Source: Hortaea werneckii
Lineage: Eukaryota > Ascomycota > Dothideomycetes > Mycosphaerellales > Teratosphaeriaceae
Reading direction: 5' to 3'
NCBI GenBank assembly: GCA_037044905.1
Contig: JBAOKB010000118.1
Location: 434,001-498,000 of the forward strand
DNA: 64,000 bases
The position numbers and the translations under genes are program-made. This document shows positions 45,501 to 55,551 of the stretch, piece after piece. Under the pieces are notes generated by a model. The model had not been told where the DNA came from and searched no databases. It was given only the letters and a program-made list of their open reading frames with translations. How positions within the stretch are numbered: position 1 is the first letter of the stretch; each line of letters begins with the position of its first letter.

Positions 45501-46458
45501 CTAACGTAAAGAGCGCATGTACCACGCAGCACCCACCACAGCCATGGGCGCGATTACATACAGACCCAATGCTCGGATACCACCCATCATGGTCTCCGTC
45601 GTCGCTTCTTTGATCCTACGCTGAACGATCTCGGCTTCGTTAACCCTCGGAAAAGGCACATCCGGCACAGGCTTGTCCAGGAACTCGCAGAGCGGCTCCT
45701 ACAACAACAAGTCAGCGATGCAGCCACGGGATGCCACGGACAGATCAACTTACCCAACCCGAACCGAGTTCGTAGTTCAAAAGGCGCTCCTTCGGCACAA
45801 CCTCTCGGATTCTTTTGAAGTGCTCTCGATATCTGTCCTTGGCATTGGCCTTGATGACTTCCAACTGCTCAGGACCCCAGCCTGAACCCAAGTAGCCACC
45901 ATACATCTTACGACAAGCGTGCGCCGTCCGAGGACCGACAGCGGGCTCGACATAGTTGACGATAAAATCGACCTTCTTGGAGTAAAGGCCGGGAAGGATA
46001 CCCTCGCTGAATGATTTCCACCATGCGTCGACATCGCGCTCGACGAGCACGACTTTCGCCTCGGGATAGGCTTCTAGAAGCTCTTCCCAGAACATGAAGC
46101 AAATGTCCGCTAGCGCTGCGAAGTCCTTGAAGAGCGCCTCGTCCCATTCTTCTCGGGTTAATGGTCGGCCTTTGTTGAAGAACTTCGCGTCGGCTGCCCG
46201 TTCCCATGCGGCACCTTCCTCAGCTGCTTGCGATTAGCAACTGGCCACCGTTGTTCAATGCAATGTGTCCTGGCTCAACAATGTTGCAGCGACGGATAAC
46301 TTACGATAAGTGATAAGGCGATAGCCGTGATACGTTGGTACGCCCAGGACCTCGTAAGCCGCGGCCATAGATGCCGTTGCGGTGCGGGAGGGACCAAGAG
46401 AAAGGATCTCCATTGGCCTTTTGCGACCGCCGGAAGCTGACACGTTTTGAGGTGCCAT
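45501..46458 (-). CDS. Sulfotransferase-like P-loop protein (Sulfotransfer_4 type)
   Basis: Three exons, 46458-46305, 46223-45754 and 45698-45501, join in phase (introns of 81 and 55 nt), giving 273 residues. The N-terminal EILSLGPSRTATASMAAAY is the PAPS 5'-phosphosulfate loop of this family, and VVLVERDVDAWWKSF matches the 3'-phosphate-binding strand. The second exon continues with LPGLYSKKVDFIVNY and VIKANAKDRYREHFKRIREV. The C-terminus holds a hydrophobic segment (IRALGLYVIAPMAVVGAAWY), suggesting a tail anchor. Fungal relatives are numerous and mostly untested, so sulfotransfer is an assumption from the family. No frame break. Confidence 0.82.
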
Positions 46459-47025
46459 TGCAACGGCGATAGGGTGGCAAAGATGCGCTGGCAGAAGAGT
46501 ATCCGCCCCGTGACCCGTCCAGGTGATTGGTGAAGATTAGTGGTTCAGCGTGCCTACCCGATGAAGTATCCTCAGTGGCGATCCAGCTGACTACCTACCT
46601 TCTATCTCTGAGAGCAAGAAAGTTTAGGAAGTGTTCTTCTGGAAAAAACAAATGGAACCTCGCGTGAGATTTGGTACGGCTGTTCATCAACCGAGTGACC
46701 TACTTTAAGATGTGAGCGTTACCCGATACGGGAAAGTGCGATCTACCGTGCGCCGTGCATATCCTCCATGTACAGTCTCCTAAGTCGCATAACTTCGCTC
46801 GACACCTTCATAAGTGGCGGACTTGTTTTCGAGCAGTTTGGGGACAGACCAATGCACTGTCAAAGTTTCGCTGCGCAGATGAAATCTTACCACGCCCTCG
46901 CTTACCTAAGAACTTTATCTCGCGCCAGGACACAATACATCTCGTACCTCGCATTCGAGTCGAAGACTTATCCTGTCTATGCATAGATCGCTAATACGCC
47001 TTAAGCGAGACTCTATTCTGGCATT
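46459..47025. other. Intergenic, upstream of the sulfotransferase-like gene
   Basis: About 570 nt. It contains the sulfotransferase-like gene promoter and the 3' flank of the ankyrin gene. No coding or repeat signal. Confidence 0.45.
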
Positions 47026-47625
47026 CTAATCACTCTCACTGCCCGGCCCATCGGGTCCGTCGTCATCATCGTCAACAACAGTGTCACCACCCATCGTCTG
47101 CATCTCCGCCGTCTGCAAGGCCGTCCGAAGATCTTGGTTTCGAGGATCGACAAGATCAATCGGCCGAAGCTTCGCTTTATTCCGTATTCTGCCATCTGGT
47201 ATTAGCATCATGTAAAATCTCTAGCTCATGCATACCTCTGGGTGCACCTACCTCGGGTCACAGCCAGCATCCACCAGAATCTCCACGCACGCCTTGCCCT
47301 CCTCCCAAGCATTTTGAGCCAGATCGTTACAATAGCGCACCGCTTTGTGTAAACAAGTGTCTCCCTCTCTCTTCTCCTGCCCGTCGATCTCGACGCCCTC
47401 CTGATCTAATATCATGTCCAAGACCTCGTAGCTCCCATACTGCGCCGCGATGTGGAGCGCGCTCTGGCCCAGGGCGTCGGTAGACGTATTGAGAAAGTTG
47501 GCAATGTCTTCGCTCTTCCCGTTGCAAGGGTCGGATTCTAGAAGGTCGTGCAGGAGTTCGGTGTTGTCGCGGCGGCAGGCTTCGAGTAGTAGTTCGCGTG
47601 GAGAGGCACCTTCGTCGGACGCCAT
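47026..47625 (-). CDS. YAR1: Ankyrin-repeat protein, YAR1-like
   Basis: Two exons, 47625-47252 and 47188-47026, join in phase over a 63-nt intron and give 178 residues, near the 200 of yeast Yar1. Ankyrin repeats are seen as SPRELLLEACRRDNTELLHD, GQSALHIAAQYGSYEVLDMI, EGDTCLHKAVRYCNDL and AKLRPIDLVDPRNQDLRTAL. The tail is strongly acidic (VVDDDDDGPDGPGSESD). Yar1 is a chaperone for ribosomal protein Rps3 in 40S assembly; size, repeat number and acidic tail fit, but ankyrin proteins are easily misassigned. It shares a 462-nt promoter region with a PIN4-like gene. Confidence 0.68.
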
Positions 47626-48087
47626 ATTTGTTCGTTGTTCGAATAGACTCTTAAGCAGTGCCTTGAACTGAAGTCGTTTGGCCGGTGCTCCTCAAAAACC
47701 ACTATGCGCAGAGAACAAGGTTATTATGAGCCTCGCTGGTTTCTGGCGTTGGAGGGAGAAACGGAAGACTAGGATGACCGTAAAGGTGATGTTCACGATT
47801 TGCCGATTCCACGATTGTCCTGTCTAATCGGGCTGCGTCAGGCAAAGTCAAAGTCAGAATGTATAGAGCTGTAGTGCAAAACACCGCCTTGTTGGTGACC
47901 ACGCGGCGAGGCGGCTGTACCTGACTGCGTGCCCCACGGTATGCCATTTAGCGCAAAGCACTACCCTCGCCCCACCACGCTTCACCTACGGAATTGGCTA
48001 AACAGCAGCCCAGCTAACTTTCGAGACAATCACAGTCCGCGTGCCACAACCAGGCCCCCTTCTCTGGAAAGTACTGGGCTTCACACG
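47626..48087. promoter_or_regulatory. Divergent promoter of YAR1-like and PIN4-like genes
   Basis: 462 nt between the two start codons, short enough for shared control. I could not identify a specific factor site. Confidence 0.45.
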
Positions 48088-48563
48088 ATGGCACCCAAAG
48101 GCAAAGGTGGCGACAAGGGCGGCAAGGCCAAAGACGCCGGCGCCGAAAAAGGTGGAGGCAAGGCAAAAGGCGCCCAGAGTATCAACGTCCGCCACATCCT
48201 CTGCGAAAAGCACAGCAAGAAGGAACAAGCGGTCGAGAGACTGAACAACGGGACAAAATTCGACGAAGTTGCACGGGAATTCTCGGAGGATAAGGCACGA
48301 CAGGGTAATTCATTTTCACCCCACACCTTTTCCTTTTCCCCCAAAGCAATATCTTTTATTTTGTTTTGATGCCTTCCCTAGCTGTATATGCTAATGATTG
48401 GCGAGCAGGCGGGTCACTGGGCTGGAAGACAAAGGGGAGTCTGATGCCGGAATTCGAAGCTGTAGCGTTCGAGCTCGAGGCTTCTACAACGGGGAGCCCT
48501 AAGTGGGCGGAATGCAAGACTAGCGAGGGCTATCATATCATTATGGTAGAAGGTAGGAAGTAG
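48088..48563 (+). CDS. PIN4: Parvulin peptidyl-prolyl isomerase, PIN4 type
   Basis: Small rotamase that isomerises X-Pro bonds. Two exons, 48088-48304 and 48409-48563, join in phase over a 104-nt intron with a TGCTAATG branch site, giving 123 residues. A basic G/K-rich N-terminus (MAPKGKGGDKGGKAKDAGAE) precedes the parvulin fold: VRHILCEKHSKKEQAVERL, FDEVAREFSEDKARQGGSLG, EFEAVAFELE and GYHIIMVEGRK. The basic tail and lack of WW domain identify PIN4/PAR14 rather than ESS1/PIN1. PAR14 is found with pre-ribosomal particles in animals. Confidence 0.92.
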
Positions 48564-48676
48564 AATTGGACGACAAATTTTTTCATGCTTTTGGATCCAC
48601 CTGCGGGCATACGTACAGCCGGATCTAGCGTCTCTCTCTCTCATATGAACAATTAGCCGACTTTAGGTACGGTTCG

Positions 48677-51034
48677 TCAAAGGCAGAGTTCATCCTCGCT
48701 GCCCAGATCTCCTGCTTCCCAAGCAGTGCTGCTTCCAGTAGATGTCCGCTTCGACGCGATCCCATGGCTCTGGCGCGCTTGCTTGGGGGGATTGAAAGCA
48801 TAGCGAGGCTTTTTGGCGGACATAGCCAGTTCATCGAGCTCGCTCTCTGATTCATACTTCGTACTCGGTACCAAGTTCTCCTTTTCATCAGGCGAAACGG
48901 TCTTTGGCACGCTGGCTCTCTTTTGGGGCCGCTTGACATTTGTCTGCGTCGAATTGCGCTTCTGTTTGCCGAACGAGCGACGAGGGCCGGCTTCCTTGTC
49001 GGCTAGAGCGTGTGGGATCTGTTCCGTTGACGGATCGTCAGATTCAGGAGGTGTTGGCAAAGTCGCAAATGTCTTCGAATCCTTACGGTCCTCGATGGGT
49101 GTCTTCTGTCCCAGCTCAAGCTTCTTCGCGGCTACGCCATCAAGCGGCGTTTTGGCAATCCACTCGCACAGCCCTTCTTCCCACCGAAACATGTCTCGCT
49201 TGCTGGGTTTCGGCGCTGGCGTTCTGACCTTGAGAACTTTGGCATCGTCGCCATCGCAGTCTGCTACTATGTCCTCGATCTCCTCTGCGAACATCAGGAT
49301 GTCCTTGTCCTGTCGCCTTTCTGAGTAAGCCCGCACGTTGGCCAGGACTAAGTTCCTGACGGACTTCGCATTCTCTCGAGTGCATTTGTACCCCAGGTCC
49401 AGCAGAGCTCCTGTCGTAGCAGTGAAGAAGGAATCGCCAGACGCCGTATCCCAGCGAGTGATGCAGAGCGCAACATCAGTAATGAAAGTCTCATCACCAC
49501 TTCGAATGTCAGCTTGAGGCAGCAGCGTCTGGATCACTTCCTCTGGTGCGTATTCAAGTAGCGGCGTTCTCCTTCGATTGACTCGAAGACTAGCAACGAC
49601 GCTGGCGAGCAGAAACGAATTGGCTACCGGTTCGAGTTTCTGGCCATACATCTGGTGAACCCCGTTGCGACACAGGACGTTAATGGCTATCCGTTGAAGG
49701 CTCTTAAGCAGGTGTTGTCCGCGATCGCAGGAAGTCTCACTCTCGCCACTCTGCCCTAGGCTGGCGGCTGCGAGAAGAACTGCAAGGTCACGTAGGCCGG
49801 ACTGCTTCTCCATGAAACCGCTTCGAGCTCTGTCAAGCCAACGCTGTATGCATACTATTGCATCCGGGCAGTCTGAAGGCCGGGTGGCAGCGCGCAAAAC
49901 AACGTGCAAAAGCTCTTGCCGAATATGCGCGTGAATGAGCACATCGGAATCGAGGTCGAGTTCTAATGTACGTAGGACCATAGCCTCAGCTTTCTTCTCT
50001 TTCGCAAACATCAAATACTTTTCCAGAATCCTGTCCCGTCCATTTCTCTCGAGCAGGAGAGCGCTATCCGCGATTTGCTGCCCTTCAGCAATCGCCTCAT
50101 GCACGCTACAAGCCTGTATCAACGCCTCGATTGTCTTTCCAGGGATCAAGCCCCCTTCGATAGCATCCTTCAGCTTCGCAACTCCATCCGCGCGAGCGAC
50201 CTCTCGAAGTCCCGTCCAGCCATTTCCAGAAGTAGATCCATACGCTTCCAGTTCCTGGTAGATTTCGTTCGAGATGTCTCTCTCCCCGTCCTCATTTGCG
50301 CCTTCGTCCTGCGCGCACGATTCCTCTAGCTGGACATATGCAGGGACTTTGCGTAAGCAGGCGCTCATGAGTGAGCGGGCTCCTTTCCGGGACGATGGGA
50401 CCCCTGGCCTTGTGGCGTGTAGGAATGAGCCAAAGGCTGTGACGATATTGGTGTAGGCTTCATCGGCAGCCGAAGAGGGTTTGATGGGTAGAGAATAATG
50501 GCTCCTGGCTTTCCTGTCTGGACCTCCAAGCTTCGGTCTAGGAATCGTTTTGCTGTTGGGAGTCGGAGAAAAGGTCCCTGGGTCTAGCAATCGCTTGACA
50601 GCGGGTGTGGAAAGCCCGGCTGTATGCTGCGTCGCTTTGCTTACTGTGCGCTTGCGATCGTTTAATCGGGAGCTTTTCGTACGTCCTACATAGGTTCGAG
50701 ATGGCTGGCCTTTGCCAAGTTGAGGTAACCATTCCGGGTCCTTTGATGGTGTAGCAGCGGCAACAGTCTCAATAGCCGGCTCCTCTTTGACTGCATCGTG
50801 TCTGCTGTCGCTATCAAGAAGCAATCTATTGCTTGCAGCTAGTCTCTGTAATATAGCAATGCGGGAAGTGAGTGTTCTAAGCAACCTGTTGCATCTTGAC
50901 ACGGTCCAAGGAATTTCCGGCGCGTGGTCTACTCGCTTGCGCTTGGATCCAGACTTGCTCTTCAGGTCTGCAACATTGATCTGCCTAGCAATAGCAATGC
51001 CGCCGATAAGATGCTCCGCATGTTCTTCCATCAT
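48677..51034 (-). CDS. Large unrecognised, probably nuclear protein
   Basis: Single exon of 785 residues, starting at the double Met at 51034. I do not recognise the family. The N-terminal part has basic clusters (KSGSKRKRVDH, SSRLNDRKRTVSK) and a TP/SP-rich region. Residues about 190-620 look like a helical, repeat-type domain (for example GKTIEALIQACSVHEAIAEG, LLKSLQRIAINVLCRNG). The C-terminus is disordered and charged, with PTPPESDDPS, a KEN-like motif in SPDEKENLVPS, and an acidic end (LGSEDELCL). These suggest a cell-cycle or chromosome protein, but that is inference. No frame break. Confidence 0.75.
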   Translation of the reverse strand: MMEEHAEHLIGGIAIARQINVADLKSKSGSKRKRVDHAPEIPWTVSRCNRLLRTLTSRIAILQRLAASNRLLLDSDSRHDAVKEEPAIETVAAATPSKDPEWLPQLGKGQPSRTYVGRTKSSRLNDRKRTVSKATQHTAGLSTPAVKRLLDPGTFSPTPNSKTIPRPKLGGPDRKARSHYSLPIKPSSAADEAYTNIVTAFGSFLHATRPGVPSSRKGARSLMSACLRKVPAYVQLEESCAQDEGANEDGERDISNEIYQELEAYGSTSGNGWTGLREVARADGVAKLKDAIEGGLIPGKTIEALIQACSVHEAIAEGQQIADSALLLERNGRDRILEKYLMFAKEKKAEAMVLRTLELDLDSDVLIHAHIRQELLHVVLRAATRPSDCPDAIVCIQRWLDRARSGFMEKQSGLRDLAVLLAAASLGQSGESETSCDRGQHLLKSLQRIAINVLCRNGVHQMYGQKLEPVANSFLLASVVASLRVNRRRTPLLEYAPEEVIQTLLPQADIRSGDETFITDVALCITRWDTASGDSFFTATTGALLDLGYKCTRENAKSVRNLVLANVRAYSERRQDKDILMFAEEIEDIVADCDGDDAKVLKVRTPAPKPSKRDMFRWEEGLCEWIAKTPLDGVAAKKLELGQKTPIEDRKDSKTFATLPTPPESDDPSTEQIPHALADKEAGPRRSFGKQKRNSTQTNVKRPQKRASVPKTVSPDEKENLVPSTKYESESELDELAMSAKKPRYAFNPPKQARQSHGIASKRTSTGSSTAWEAGDLGSEDELCL

Positions 51035-51504
51035 GCGCTAAAGATGCCGCTACATTCTTCTCCTTAATTCTGAGAGTACAACAGTATTCTGGGGATCTGT
51101 TGTTTCGGAAGCGGAAGCTGTTGCCATGGCGACGCCGCTAAACGAGAATAGCAACTCATCCATTGCAGCAGAGGACGACGCATCTTCTTCACTGGGCCCA
51201 CGTCTTCACGAGACATCGAGTGGACTCTTGCACGGTAGTCACTAATGCGCATTATCAAGTGCATGGTAATAGGTATTCTATACACCACAATGGCGTAGGA
51301 GTCTTGATTGAGCGGTCTGCTACCGCAGCAGGCCCGGAGCATCGAAAAAGGTAATGGTCATGACGTAGAAGCCACCGGCAGTACAGCATCGTCAGCGCAA
51401 AGCGCTGGCAGCTACCGGATGCACCGCGCCAACACACCTGACGATTTTCTTGTTGCGCAGCAGTCGTAAGAGGTACGAAAGACTTCATACGCATTCGAGG
51501 CAGT
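51035..51504. promoter_or_regulatory. Divergent upstream region
   Basis: 470 nt between the start codons of the unrecognised nuclear protein and the DUF3074 gene. No gene or definable element. Confidence 0.4.
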
Positions 51505-52428
51505 ATGGCCGATCCAACCGCCTCCTCCGCCCCGCCGCCTCTGGGCAAGCTTGTCCGCATGCGAGCTCTGAAGCCGTCCGAGATACCAATACATCCTGAG
51601 CTGGGGCCCCAGCAGGTGACAGCCCACTGCCCGGAACTCGTTGCCTTTCTCGCTGAAGCATTGAATGAATCCGAAAGCTTCATGGCCGCCTTCATCCCAT
51701 CTTCCTTTAAGATTAAAGGCCGAGGGAGACCGAGCCCGCCGTCGCATGCAAAGGTAGACCTATTGGAGCGAGAGATCAACGGCGGAGAAGTGAACTGCGT
51801 CCATCCTACAGTGCCAGCTTCAAGAGTTGCAGAAACGTGGTTTGTGCGACGCAGTATCCATGAGAACGCCGCGAAAGAGGGGACAGCCAGCTGGCAAGAG
51901 TTCGACGAAGGTCTTAGGCAGAACCATAGCCAGCACGAGATGGAATACACCCCGGGCGTCCGCGACGCACATCTTGTGCTCTCCTACGATGACATGATCG
52001 GCGATAGGACGAGCGACATCCGCCAGATTAGCGAATGGACCGACGTCCAGATGAATCTGATGGAGATGGTGCACAACATCCCTCCGCCTCTGAACAACCG
52101 AGTCTTCAACGTCCTCGTCATCACTGCCATGCACATATCGGGTGGCAAATTTCTAATCACACAGATACCGGTAGACACTACCAACATGCCTGGGGCGAAA
52201 TACCATGCTGGCAAGGGCGATTCGCCAACCCAAGGAATCTACGCTAGTGTGGAAAGGGCCGAGATAATAGATGGGATGCGGAAGATCAAGTGGGAGATGG
52301 GCACTGCGAGCGATGCGAAGGGCGCTCTGCCAATGTTTATGCAGAAGCTCGGTACGCCCGGTGCTGTTATCAAGGATGTGGGACTGTTCATTGATTGGGC
52401 TGGCAAGCGGCGAGAAGGGCAGGTCTAG
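51505..52428 (+). CDS. DUF3074 (START-like) protein
   Basis: Single exon of 307 residues. The core matches the fungal DUF3074 fold, a START/SRPBCC-like ligand-binding domain: SRVAETWFVRRSIHEN, FDEGLRQNHSQHEMEYTPGV, FNVLVITAMHISGGKFLITQ, IPVDTTNMPG, GIYASVERAEII and KIKWEMGTASDAKGALPMF. Lipid or small-molecule binding is inferred from the fold; no function is established. No signal peptide. Complete and clean. Confidence 0.82.
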   Translation: MADPTASSAPPPLGKLVRMRALKPSEIPIHPELGPQQVTAHCPELVAFLAEALNESESFMAAFIPSSFKIKGRGRPSPPSHAKVDLLEREINGGEVNCVHPTVPASRVAETWFVRRSIHENAAKEGTASWQEFDEGLRQNHSQHEMEYTPGVRDAHLVLSYDDMIGDRTSDIRQISEWTDVQMNLMEMVHNIPPPLNNRVFNVLVITAMHISGGKFLITQIPVDTTNMPGAKYHAGKGDSPTQGIYASVERAEIIDGMRKIKWEMGTASDAKGALPMFMQKLGTPGAVIKDVGLFIDWAGKRREGQV

Positions 52429-53080
52429 GGTGATGATCGCAAGTGCATTTTGGCTTAATGACCCTCTTCAAATTGCAAATACCCAACGAAGTATCACAAG
52501 ATAGTCATGTATGTAATGTGTTCGAGAGCTGCAGCCAAGATGCTTCTCTCGCTCTTGACGAGCACTGATTCCCAAGAGAGCGTTTGTTTTGATATGTGAG
52601 TTTACTTCCGCATAGCTCCTACCTGCCCATGCTGTTTTCCCGCCACCTTCCTAGAGTAGTAAATTGCTGGTCTGTAGACTCCAAAGGCGTCCATCTTGGC
52701 CTCTTGAGTTCTGTCCACTCCTCTACTCCAAGCCCACCACGTTCATGCTGCCAAGCTTGGCGGCCGCTTCCAAGCTCTCTTGGCTGCAGGAAGAAGTGTC
52801 CATCGTACATGCGGTTGCTTGAGTGGGGTCTGCTTTTCCGTCTGAGAGCGATCAGCATCGTCAGGAACAGTCCAATGGGACAGCTACAATGTCAGCACGA
52901 TGCTTTGAACATTGCAGTCATGATGAATGTCCCGGCAGGTGGACACCATGTGGAAATCGCTTGGCCGCATGAACTTGCTAATATCCTAGTAAGCTTCATA
53001 CTCGTGCAACTATAAAGCATTGGAAGGTGAGCGAAAATGTTTTTGGATCTAAACATTCCCATCACGAGTCATTGCTGAAG
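52429..53080. other. Intergenic, phosphatase promoter region
   Basis: About 650 nt between plus-strand genes. One open frame of 139 codons has no recognisable feature. No repeats. Confidence 0.45.
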
Positions 53081-55412
53081 ATGGTGTCCGCCCTTGTTAC
53101 GCTTTGTTCCTTCGCAGCGTTGGCCGCGGCCGACTGGACCGGCAACATAAACCATGGCTCGCCATCGCTCTCGCATAACTTGGGTCTATCCATGAAGAAG
53201 GTGATGAAACGCCATGGTCACTCAGACTGGAGCGGTTCATATGGCGATAGCAAAGATGCCAGTTACAGCAGTGGCGACGCCCCTACAGCCGATTTCATGG
53301 AGGCTAGCATGCTCAACTTCACCCATGGCGTGGCGTCTGGCGATCCATATCCTGATTCTGTCATCCTATGGACCCGTGCCAGCCCGAACTTCGATAACAA
53401 CAAAAGCAATGCAACCGTACGAGGTACGGTGCCGCTTTACAATCATGAGCTGCTGGAGTACGTGTACACGAGCACCAGCCCCGTCTGTGTCTCTTACGCC
53501 GTCTCCACGGACCGGAACATGAGCAATGTCGTCAGCTCTGGCAGAGCGTATACAAGCTCTGACATCGATTACACTGTGAAGGTCGAAGCAAAGGGATTGA
53601 AGCCGTGGACACAGTATTACTATCAATTCTCCATCTGTGGGAGCGACAACAAGAGTCCACTGGGAAGAACGAAAACGACGCCTTGGCGGCACCAGGATGT
53701 CGATGAAGTTTCCGTTGCTGTTTACTCTTGCAGTAACTTTCCGGTAAGCCTATGACCGTATCAATTTATTCGAAAGTCTGAAAAGAAATTATGCTGATGC
53801 ATTAATAGTACGGTTTCTTCAACGCGTATGGCAACGTAGCACGCAAGGACAGCGTTGACTATGTCATTCACGTAAGATCTCTCGCCACACTCGTTGTCTT
53901 TCAAAGGACATCGTGTTCCAACTAATTCCCGAGCAGCTTGGTGACTACATTTACGAGTATTCCACTTCCTCCGACTCCCGACCTGTGGAACCGCAACGTG
54001 AGATCTTCACCCTCTACGACTACCGCCGCCGCATCGCAACATACCGTACCGATCAGGACCTTGCGTTGTCTCACCAGCAATTCGCATGGATCACGACGTA
54101 AGTTCCACAGTACTATACCTACAGCGTAGGAAATGCGGAAACGGAGAGTTAACCTCCTATTCCAGATGGGACGATCACGAGATCGCAAACAACGGATACC
54201 GTGATGGCTTCTCCGGCCTCAACAACACCGAAGATAGTTTCGAGGAAGACGGCATGGGCGTCAGTGTAGACCAGAGGAAGATGAACGCGGTGCGGGCTTA
54301 CTTCGAATGGATGCCGATCCGTCAGGTCGACATGGATAACAACTTAAGGTAACCCGCCTCAGTTCCGCCTTGCAGCCTGCTATGCTCGGGAAATGGCATC
54401 GTACTGACAAGATATTCTGCAGGATCTGGAGGAGCTTCCAATTTGGCAGCTTGTTCGATCTCATTATGCTGGACACGAGAAATTACGACCGTTCAATCAC
54501 CACGCTGGGCTGGAACACTCACTACATCACTGAGCTGTTGAACCATGCCAGCCGTACGCTGATGGGGAGTCTGCAGGAGAACTGGTACGTTGCAAGCCTT
54601 TTCCAGCCTGTAGAGACCTTCGCTGACGTGAGGACATTAGGTTTTACAATCAACTGGTCAAGTCCTTCCGCCGCGGAGCAACCTGGCGTCTTATTGGCAG
54701 CCAGATCGTTTTCAGCCGCGTGAACATCACGACCTGGTTCGGCAGCGAGGAGGACCCATACAACGCCGATGCATGGGATGGGTATATGGCCAACAAGAAC
54801 CGGACTCTGAAGACTATGTGGGTCAAAGCCGCTCCTCGTTTCAAGTATAGAAAATGTGCTAACGATGCTAAAAGGTACGATCACGGCATTGACAATAACA
54901 TCATGCTAGCAGGCGACAGCCACCTGAACTGGGTCTCTGATCTAGTCTGGTTGGATCATAGCAATTACTCCAGCCAGACTGGTTCGGGGGCAGTCGGGGT
55001 GGAGTTTGCTGGCGCCGCCGTGTCCAGCTCGTCGCCCTTTGGGGCCGACTCCACAATCGCGGAATGCAATAACCAGTCCCGTCTCCTGCTTCGAGATAAT
55101 GAGGAGTTGCAATGGCAAGAAGGCTATTATCGGGGTTATTATCAGCTTCATATTTCGCCACAAGAAGTAAACGCCGAATACTTCGGTGTGCCGAGCCTGC
55201 TCACGCGGAACGGGTACGAAGTTTCGCTGGCCAACTTCACGGTGGAGAAGGGTGCGAATCGACTCAGTCGTCCGGTTGCTGGAGGGAGTGTGGAGAATGG
55301 TGCGTTGCAGAACGATGGGAACGTGCTGATGAGCAACATCACCCATGATACCGAAACCGGCGAATGGTTTGTGCACGATTTCTCCCGCGTCACGATCGAC
55401 TTTACTTCTTAG
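53081..55412 (+). CDS. phoD: Secreted PhoD-type alkaline phosphatase/phosphodiesterase
   Basis: Metallophosphoesterase of the PhoD family, releasing phosphate from phosphodiesters or monoesters outside the cell. Seven exons (53081-53743, 53809-53871, 53937-54097, 54166-54348, 54423-54584, 54641-54817, 54875-55412) sum to 1947 nt, 648 residues, all in phase. Intron 6 (57 nt, TGCTAAC branch) is divisible by three and could be read through by mistake. A signal peptide (MVSALVTLCSFAALAAADW) is clear. Family marks: FTHGVASGDPYPDSVILWTR, AVYSCSNFPYGFFNAYG, VIHLGDYIYEY, WDDHEIANNGYRDG, MLDTRNYDR, RGATWRLIGSQIVFSRV and LAGDSHLNWVSDL. Many N-glycosylation sites are present. Often phosphate-regulated in fungi; not shown here. 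Confidence 0.93.
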
Positions 55413-55413
55413 A

Positions 55414-55441
55414 CTGCTCGCTGCTCGCTGCTCGCCGCTCG
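55414..55441. repeat. Heptanucleotide tandem repeat after phosphatase stop
   Basis: Unit ctgctcg occurs three times, followed by the variant ccgctcg, starting two bases after the phosphatase stop codon. Simple slippage repeat. Confidence 0.8.
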
Positions 55442-55551
55442 CGCAACTCCAGTTGCCTCCGCTGGCCGTACAACACACCAGAACCGATGCTCAAAGTCTG
55501 ATCTCACATAGGAACTGAATGCACTTACTTCTTCATACGTCCTGTCATGTT

